DNA of 11,729 bases from Flavobacteriales bacterium. Lineage in GTDB: Bacteria > Bacteroidota > Bacteroidia > Flavobacteriales_F > PHOS-HE28. The notes under the pieces were generated by a model. The model was not told the DNA's origin. It made no database searches and was given only the letters and a program-made list of their open reading frames with translations. The stretch is taken from assembly GCA_020854015.1 (NCBI GenBank), contig JADZGG010000042.1:1-11729 (forward strand), read 5' to 3'. How positions within the stretch are numbered: the stretch's first letter is position 1; every line of letters begins with the position of its first letter. This document shows positions 5,627-11,729 of the stretch, piece after piece. A program made the position numbers and the translations under genes.

Positions 5627-8600
5627 TGTCCGCATGATCCACTGATCCGTGCCAAGGTGATCTTGCCACCGGAGTTCACGCTGCCCTTCACGGTGAGGTC
5701 CACGCTGTCCCCGACTCCGCAGATGGATGCGCTGGCGGAGGCCGAGCCACAGGCGGTCATGGTGAGCTGGCTGTTCTGGTAAGCTGCCTCGAACAGCATT
5801 TCGACACCGGCGGAAACGTTGGCCGAGGAACAGTTCGGTATGGGGCTGAGCAACCAGAACTCCATGCCGAGATCAGCATAGGCCATGCCGCCCATCCCGA
5901 GGCTGCCGCTCAGGTCCACCCAGGTACGGCCTTCCACCTTGCAGCTGGCGTGGCCTTCCACGCCGAGCACCAACAGGTTGATGCTCGGAACCGAGAAATC
6001 GAGCAGGTCGAGCCGGTTCTGCAGGTAGATCCCGGAGATCTTCTTGCCGGCCATGTGCGCGGGCAGCGTCTTCAGGCGGAAGTCCTTCATCATGTTGGTA
6101 AGCAGCGTGTCGGGGATCGCGTTGTGCGCACCGAGCAGGAACGCGGGATGGTGGTCCTGCAAGGGCCACGGCGCGGCAGGCACCAGGACGTGCGATTTCG
6201 GGACGGACACGAGGAAGCCGTCCTTGTCCACCAACATGCCCACGGTGGCCTGCAGGATGTTCACCGCGCCAAAGGTGACATTGCTGATCGACGTGCCGCC
6301 GACGAGGCGCGCATGTTCGAAATCATAGGACATGCTCATGTTCCCGAACGGTGTGTTCAATTGCGACATGGAGATCTTGCCGTCGCTCAGGGCCACCGCG
6401 CCCTTCACCACGAAGGAGAGCTCGTTCTCCGGCGCATCATCGATCCCGCCCATGTTGAGCAGGTTCCCTTTGAAGGCGAGTTCGTTCCATTGGGTGCTGG
6501 CCATGGTCTGCCGACCGCTGTTCAGCAGCATCTTCTTGTCCAGCGAAGCACCGAAGCGGATCTCCTGTCGGGTGTTGCCCATGTGGTTCTGGGCATCCAC
6601 GCGGATCACATCCATGTAGGTGTTGTTCAACTTGTGATCGAGGTAACCGTAGGCGTACACCGGATCACCCGCGGCACCATCCTCCGGATCGATACGGAAT
6701 CTCCCGTAGCAGGTGAACGGGCCGGGTTTGATCTCCTGGTCCCCCACGTGATCGCCCAGTTTGAAGTACACGTTGCCACGCCCTGTGGTCACCGTGGCTC
6801 CCAAGGGCTTCAAGCGGCTCACCGTCTTACCGCCCTCCTTGAAGAAGGAGAAGAAGCCCGTGGTGGTCGGTAGCCCCTTGATCTGCATGGAACAATTCAC
6901 CAGCAGGTCCACGGCATCGGGTGTGAACTGCATGCTTCCCACGGGCGTTACATCCATGATGTCGTAGTAGCGGTGCTTGATCGCGCGCACTTCCGCCAGC
7001 GGCGCACCACGGCTCACCAAGGAGAAGCTGGAGAACTGCAACTTGCTAGGAACCAGTTCGGCGGGGCCCTGCACCGTGGCCACTGTCCCGTTCCCACCGG
7101 TGAGCGTGCCGTAACGCCACACGCCTGTCTTGCCATCGAGCACATAGCCCGGATCGTAGCCGAAGGTCCATTCCGCGTTGGCTTCCGGGACCAACGGGGC
7201 AACGCCACCCAGGCGCACTTCGCCCAAGTTCTGCGCCTTCATGTCGAGCCCATTCGGGCGGATCAGGATCTGCGTCATGTCCGCCTTCACCAACTGCATG
7301 TCGAGGATCCCTTTCGGTATCACGATCGCGGCCAAGCTGTTGTCGAAGACCCACGGTGCGGTGGACTTGAAGGTCCAGTCGTTCAGCTCGAAGCTGAGCT
7401 CCTGCCCACCACCTTGTATGCCTTCGATGGAGGTGGCGTTCACCCGGATGTTGCCTACGTCCAACTGCAACACCTCGGGTGTGATGTCCGGAACATCCTT
7501 CACCTCGATGACGGTCGCGATCTTGAACACGTCGGGTTCCACCACGGAGCGGCTGCGGTCACTGTGCGCCTCAAAACCACGGAGCGAGAAGCGTGCGTTG
7601 GCGGGTGCCCACTGGTTGCCCGTGTAGTTCAGGGTCATCAGGTTGAAGCTGCGCTGCGGATAGAGTGCAGTGCTCCGGAACACATCGAACAGCGGTTGGT
7701 CGGCACCGTCCCCGAGGTAGAATCGTCCACTGAAATCGTAGGAGAAGTTGAACGAGGAAAGCTCCGTGCTCACCGTTCCGAGCACCTCGCCGCCCTGTGG
7801 AGTGCCCTGCACTTTCACACGCCCCGGGAAGAGCCTGCCGGGCATGCCACACAGGGTCACGTCCAGGTCGGTGTACAGCTTCAGGGACACATGCGTCATG
7901 TCGGTGGTTACCCGATCGTTGGCGGGAAAGGCGATGGGCTTGCCTTGTTCATTGGGCGTGCCGGGTGTCACCTTCACATTGGCGAAGGGTATGCGCTGCG
8001 CAGGATCCTCCAGCCGGAAGTTGGCGTTGCCCGGCAGTTGCACGAAGGCGCCGCCGATGGTGGAGCTGCCATCGTTGTTCTTCACCAGCGTGGTCACTTC
8101 CACCGGGAAGCCGAGCAGGTGGGTGATGTCCATGTCATCAACGCGTTGCAAAGTGAGCTCGGCGTAGGGCAGCGCGGGGATCATCTTGAACGACGGCGGC
8201 GGCCCCGGCACCATGCCGTACGTGATCGCCTGCGAGGTGCCGATGTAAGTGGTCTGTGGATCGGCCTTGGCCGCGAACACCTTGAAGGGACCCATCGGCA
8301 CACCGGGAAGAATGAACTCGCCGTTCTCGTCGCTGAGGACCTGGTTGAGCTGCGGGCCGTACTGGTCCGATCCGATCTGCATCCAAACGCGGGCGTTGGC
8401 CACCGGTGCATCGCCCGGCATGGCACGCACGCGACCGGTGAGCTTGGTGCCCGTCTCGATCATCTGCTCCAGCACTACCGGCTCCGGCGATACCTGATTC
8501 ACGATGATCCGGTCCACGGGCATCATGTCGCCCGGCGGGTCCACCTTCAAGCGGAACTCGGTCTCGGGGGAAAGGAATTCGAAGAAGGCGATGCCCGCCT

Positions 8601-11600
8601 GATCGGAGGTGCGTTGCAGGTCATCCACTTTCACGATCGCTCCCGCCACCGGTCCATCGAACGAGGTCAATTTCACTTTTAGGCGATGGCGTTTCTCCTT
8701 CACCACGAAGGTGCCCAGGTCGCTGGGCGTTCCGCTTACGTTGAAGGGTACGTTGCGCTGCTCGGTGAGCGGGAAGTACTGGTCGCTGAGCGGGATCAAC
8801 TTGATCGGTCGGAAGCCCGGAGGTCCCGGCACGCTGAAACGCTCTTGTGCCGTGAATTGCACCTCGCTCCAACCGCCGGGTCCTCCACCGCCGCCACCGG
8901 TGGCAAGGAACACGGTCTCCGTGCGGCCCCAAGGACCATCTGCCACCTGCACATCGCAGCGCACGGGTGTGCCGTTCTCGTTCACCACATTGCCGCTGGC
9001 AAGGCCGTAGGGCTCTAGCAGCAGGCCACTGGTCATGTCCCATTGCAGGCCCATCTTCAGGTCCACCCTCGGGTTCTCCGGATCGCTGAGGTTCAACGGA
9101 CTTGGCAAGGTTCCCGGCTTGTTCCCGGAGGCCAATGGCCGGATGGTGCTCATGTAGCCCGGTTTACTCACCACGATGCTCGCATGCGGACCGAGGAAGG
9201 ACATGCCATCCTGTGAACCCTTCACCAGGATATTGGAGAAGTCGAAGAAGCCGTTCGCATCGGTCTTCCGCGTGAACTCCATGTACAGGAAATCGTAGCT
9301 CTGCGTGCTTTGGTCACAACCCACCACTACCGGTGGTACACTGCCGGGAGCCTTGTCGTAGTAGAGGCGCAATTTTACGGTGGCATCCTGCAAGGGCTGC
9401 GTCACGCTCACCATCACGCGGCCGATCACACGCGGTGATCGCGGCACCAGCGCCACCGGTAGTTCCCACAACTTCACTTCGAACCCACTGTTGCGCAAGT
9501 ACCTGCGCTCGCCGGGATCACCATGGCTCCATTGTGTCACGATCGGACCATTGGCGTCCATGTTGGGATACGGCTTCTGCCAAGAGTAGTAGGTGTACAG
9601 GCCACGATCGTTGTTCGTGCTGCAGCGTACCAAGTACTCGTCCGGCACCTGCTGGAAGTGTGCCACCAAATTGCGGAAGAGCGCCGAGCCGTCACTGCTT
9701 TTCGATGCGCAGGTGGAGACCAGCGGAACGGTGCCCATCCCGGGTACGTTCACCGATTCATCCAGATCCTGGCCTTCGTTCTCCGGCAGGTCATCTGTCG
9801 TATGGTCCGTGGGCCGTAGCACTTGCACCTGCACGTTGCCCATCGCCGCGCCGACACCACCCATCTGTTGATCGCATGCGCCCTGCGTCACCTTCACCTT
9901 CAGGTCGTAGCTGCGCACGTACCAGGCCTGGTCGGGCAGTTCCAAATTATCGCCGGGCTGCGGATACAATTCGATATCGGGGCTGCAGTAATAGGGCGAG
10001 ACCACCTCGAGCATCAGGACCTTGTAGGCCCTTGATGCGGTGGTGCTGCCGTTCCATTGGTGCGCAGGCTGGCCGTACTTGTCGAAGTTTATGAAGTAGT
10101 CGATACTGCCCGGTACGGGCAGACCGGTGAGGGAAGGTTGGTGGTAGAACAAGTCGAACTCACCGTTGCTGTCGGTGGTGCCCGTTGCGACCAATTGGCC
10201 TTGGTGCCAATTGTTGCCCTGTCCGAGGCCACCGAAACCGCCTCCTGGAACGGGGTCCACGCCAAGCACCAGTCGATCGGTTTCGCCCGTCACGATCCCA
10301 TTGCCGTCACGCGACACCACTCCTTCCAGTACCACCCGTTCCACCAGTTTGATGGGGATGTTCTTCATCGGCTTTCCACCTACGGCGCTCACCGGGAAGC
10401 GGTCGATCCACTTCTCGGTGGGGAAGGGGTTCGCGAACTCCAAGGCACCCGCCAGTGTACTACTGCCCAGGTCCATCTGGCTGGTGCTCCCGGTGCCCCC
10501 AAAGTAGTTGTAGGCACCCATCACCAAGTTCCCGGCCATGGGTTGGGCCGAGGCGCTTCCACCACCCGTGGTTCCCGATCCCGGCCCGGCTATGATCGGT
10601 ACGTTGGCGACGACGACCGCTCCGTCCATCAAACTCACCATTCCCGGGCCCATGGCATCCGTGCAACCTTCACGACCGCTGTTCTTGAAGACATGGACCA
10701 ACCGTCCCTTGATGCGCGTATCGGGGATGGGGCCGATGGGAAGTACGGAAACAGTGGTGGCAAGGGTGCTTCCGTCAACAGAAGCGGTTATAGGGGTCGG
10801 CCCGCTTTCGATCAGGAAGGTACACACCTCACTTCGACCCTTGTTCTCGATCACGATGGTGTTGGAGATGTCGCGCGCCACCACGCCCACGGCATAAGTC
10901 GTGTTGGCCTTCAGCACTGGATCGTAGGGCTGCCACGGGTAGGATGGCACCATGAGGTCCTTGCGCGTGATCGGATTGCCCGCCACGCCATCGATCGCCA
11001 GCCAGAGCGCGTTCGTCGGGTTCTGGCCCGGAAGCAGTTCCAGCAGATAGAGGTCGTAGCGGATATTGCTCAGGTTGAAATTGCCGATGGGCGGGCTCCA
11101 GGTGAACACCGGCCACGCCGTTGCGATGTTCTCGCCGCACCACGGGAAGGTGAGCACCGGCGGCTGCGCGTAACTGAGAGTAAAGAAGATGCATCCGATC
11201 GGTGCCTCCGGCGAGAGTGGTGCGTTGGTGGTGTAGTCGATGGCCTGGATGCAGAGCTCGTAGTTGCCCTCCGGCAGGATGCCTGTTTGCATCACCGCGT
11301 CCTGGATCTGCGACGGTGCGCTGATCTGGACATTGTTCCGGTCGATGAACGACAATGCCGGGGAGTTGGCGTACAACAGCCTCGTCTCGAACGCTGCAAG
11401 TTGGATGGGTTGCGCCGGCTGATAGGTGGATCTTGTGTAACCGCTATACCCGTTGTCACCGGTCAAGGAGCCGATGAGCTTCACCTGTTGCGGAGCTCCG
11501 GTGAGGTTCACCAAGTTCACGGTGAGCGCGCCCTGATAGTCGCTGAGGTACGAACTGTACGGCGGCACCAGCACCGGCGTAACGGATACTTGGTTCTGCG

Positions 11601-11658
11601 CCCGGACCACGGCGAGGGACATCAGAGCGGCAAGCAGGAGGAGGTGGCGTGTGTTCAT
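5623..11658 (-). CDS. Giant exported multi-domain surface protein with carboxypeptidase-regulatory-like modules
   Basis: A 2,011-residue protein of unknown function, probably in the envelope or at the cell surface. Residues 1-20 are a signal peptide (cleavage after VRA). Residues 24-160 form a beta-rich domain containing PPYSSYLSDY and LPEGNYELCIQAID. An Fn3-like unit (166-283) has FTWSPP at 185-190. Carboxypeptidase-regulatory-like modules, marked by a G-x-V start and a T-D-x-N/E-G-x-F turn, lie near 438-500 (TDSNGEFDL), 742-830 (TDANGFFDF), 988-1035 and 1072-1135 (SDENGEFILPGV), with a weaker one near 885-930. Glycine-rich linkers include six Gly at 921-926. From about 1180 to the end is beta-rich sequence I cannot assign, ending in a Cys- and Ser/Ala-rich stretch (SASASAS). 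No protease or glycosidase motif, membrane anchor or type IX C-terminal domain is seen. It may belong to the large Bacteroidota family sometimes labelled TANFOR, but I cannot confirm this. The ATG lies 2 bp after the preceding stop, and the TGA overlaps the next start. Confidence 0.87.
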   Translation of the reverse strand: MNTRHLLLLAALMSLAVVRAQNQVSVTPVLVPPYSSYLSDYQGALTVNLVNLTGAPQQVKLIGSLTGDNGYSGYTRSTYQPAQPIQLAAFETRLLYANSPALSFIDRNNVQISAPSQIQDAVMQTGILPEGNYELCIQAIDYTTNAPLSPEAPIGCIFFTLSYAQPPVLTFPWCGENIATAWPVFTWSPPIGNFNLSNIRYDLYLLELLPGQNPTNALWLAIDGVAGNPITRKDLMVPSYPWQPYDPVLKANTTYAVGVVARDISNTIVIENKGRSEVCTFLIESGPTPITASVDGSTLATTVSVLPIGPIPDTRIKGRLVHVFKNSGREGCTDAMGPGMVSLMDGAVVVANVPIIAGPGSGTTGGGSASAQPMAGNLVMGAYNYFGGTGSTSQMDLGSSTLAGALEFANPFPTEKWIDRFPVSAVGGKPMKNIPIKLVERVVLEGVVSRDGNGIVTGETDRLVLGVDPVPGGGFGGLGQGNNWHQGQLVATGTTDSNGEFDLFYHQPSLTGLPVPGSIDYFINFDKYGQPAHQWNGSTTASRAYKVLMLEVVSPYYCSPDIELYPQPGDNLELPDQAWYVRSYDLKVKVTQGACDQQMGGVGAAMGNVQVQVLRPTDHTTDDLPENEGQDLDESVNVPGMGTVPLVSTCASKSSDGSALFRNLVAHFQQVPDEYLVRCSTNNDRGLYTYYSWQKPYPNMDANGPIVTQWSHGDPGERRYLRNSGFEVKLWELPVALVPRSPRVIGRVMVSVTQPLQDATVKLRLYYDKAPGSVPPVVVGCDQSTQSYDFLYMEFTRKTDANGFFDFSNILVKGSQDGMSFLGPHASIVVSKPGYMSTIRPLASGNKPGTLPSPLNLSDPENPRVDLKMGLQWDMTSGLLLEPYGLASGNVVNENGTPVRCDVQVADGPWGRTETVFLATGGGGGGPGGWSEVQFTAQERFSVPGPPGFRPIKLIPLSDQYFPLTEQRNVPFNVSGTPSDLGTFVVKEKRHRLKVKLTSFDGPVAGAIVKVDDLQRTSDQAGIAFFEFLSPETEFRLKVDPPGDMMPVDRIIVNQVSPEPVVLEQMIETGTKLTGRVRAMPGDAPVANARVWMQIGSDQYGPQLNQVLSDENGEFILPGVPMGPFKVFAAKADPQTTYIGTSQAITYGMVPGPPPSFKMIPALPYAELTLQRVDDMDITHLLGFPVEVTTLVKNNDGSSTIGGAFVQLPGNANFRLEDPAQRIPFANVKVTPGTPNEQGKPIAFPANDRVTTDMTHVSLKLYTDLDVTLCGMPGRLFPGRVKVQGTPQGGEVLGTVSTELSSFNFSYDFSGRFYLGDGADQPLFDVFRSTALYPQRSFNLMTLNYTGNQWAPANARFSLRGFEAHSDRSRSVVEPDVFKIATVIEVKDVPDITPEVLQLDVGNIRVNATSIEGIQGGGQELSFELNDWTFKSTAPWVFDNSLAAIVIPKGILDMQLVKADMTQILIRPNGLDMKAQNLGEVRLGGVAPLVPEANAEWTFGYDPGYVLDGKTGVWRYGTLTGGNGTVATVQGPAELVPSKLQFSSFSLVSRGAPLAEVRAIKHRYYDIMDVTPVGSMQFTPDAVDLLVNCSMQIKGLPTTTGFFSFFKEGGKTVSRLKPLGATVTTGRGNVYFKLGDHVGDQEIKPGPFTCYGRFRIDPEDGAAGDPVYAYGYLDHKLNNTYMDVIRVDAQNHMGNTRQEIRFGASLDKKMLLNSGRQTMASTQWNELAFKGNLLNMGGIDDAPENELSFVVKGAVALSDGKISMSQLNTPFGNMSMSYDFEHARLVGGTSISNVTFGAVNILQATVGMLVDKDGFLVSVPKSHVLVPAAPWPLQDHHPAFLLGAHNAIPDTLLTNMMKDFRLKTLPAHMAGKKISGIYLQNRLDLLDFSVPSINLLVLGVEGHASCKVEGRTWVDLSGSLGMGGMAYADLGMEFWLLSPIPNCSSANVSAGVEMLFEAAYQNSQLTMTACGSASASASICGVGDSVDLTVKGSVNSGGKITLARISGSCGQ

Positions 11659-11660
11659 GG

Positions 11661-11729
11661 TCAGAAGCGTATATCGACACCGACAATGCCGGTGTCCTCG
11701 GTGAAAGCGGGAATGAACGGATCGTCGCT
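11661..11729 (-). CDS. C-terminal end of an upstream gene, possibly an outer-membrane beta-barrel (partial)
   Basis: The last 22 codons and the TGA of a gene that enters from the right edge of the window. The residues end in TGIVGVDIRF: alternating hydrophobic residues with a C-terminal phenylalanine, as in the final strand of many outer-membrane beta-barrels. The stop lies 2 bp before the ATG of the 2,011-residue protein, which implies a shared transcript. Only 69 bases are visible, so the frame is chosen from the tight junction and the plausible C-terminus rather than from homology. A PorP/SprF-like or other Bacteroidota barrel protein would fit, but this is a guess. Confidence 0.55.
   Translation of the reverse strand, partial: SDDPFIPAFTEDTGIVGVDIRF

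Noticed and set aside
6973..8682. Open frame of 569 codons on the plus strand inside the giant protein gene
   Set aside because: It is codon-aligned antisense to the 2,011-residue gene. It stays open because that gene avoids the TTA, CTA and TCA codons that would give antisense stops. The product is rich in His and Arg and shows no domain.

Overview
The window looks like chromosomal DNA of a GC-rich member of the Bacteroidota, perhaps a flavobacterial lineage. This is inferred from gene content and style: a multi-domain exported protein of about 2,000 residues beside a fibronectin-type-III (Fn3) protein, a stand-alone S23-type four-helix-bundle gene, and start codons without clear Shine-Dalgarno sequences. 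No tRNA, rRNA, CRISPR array, transposase or phage gene is visible.

Plus-strand half (14-3863). Positions 14-2709 hold preT and preA, the two subunits of the bacterial NAD(P)H-dependent dihydropyrimidine dehydrogenase, which reduces uracil or thymine to the 5,6-dihydro form. They are 2 bp apart. After a repeat-rich spacer (2710-2901) comes a small S23-family gene (2902-3375), then a deaminase (3432-3863) that resembles yeast-type cytosine deaminase, down to its C-terminal residues. Together these genes suggest a cytosine to uracil to dihydrouracil route. The later steps (dihydropyrimidinase, beta-ureidopropionase) are not in the window. The S23 gene has no obvious metabolic role and sits between the enzymes with related repeats on both sides. 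A copy of that repeat ends exactly 2 bp before the start codon of both the S23 gene and the deaminase gene.

Convergent junction (3864-4039). No gene is seen. The stretch holds an imperfect inverted repeat (3867-3959), an inner hairpin (3919-3942), and a second, slightly diverged copy of 23-24 bp from the 3' end of the deaminase gene (3990-4012).

Minus-strand half (4040-11729). Three genes read right to left with almost no spacing. First is the last 22 codons of a gene that enters from the right edge, with a C-terminus like an outer-membrane beta-barrel. After 2 bp follows a 2,011-residue exported protein with an N-terminal beta-sandwich region, several carboxypeptidase-regulatory-like modules and a long unassigned C-terminal part. 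An ATGA stop/start overlap then leads into an exported protein of five Fn3-like repeats. The packing suggests one transcript and a cell-envelope or surface assembly, but its function cannot be read from the sequence.
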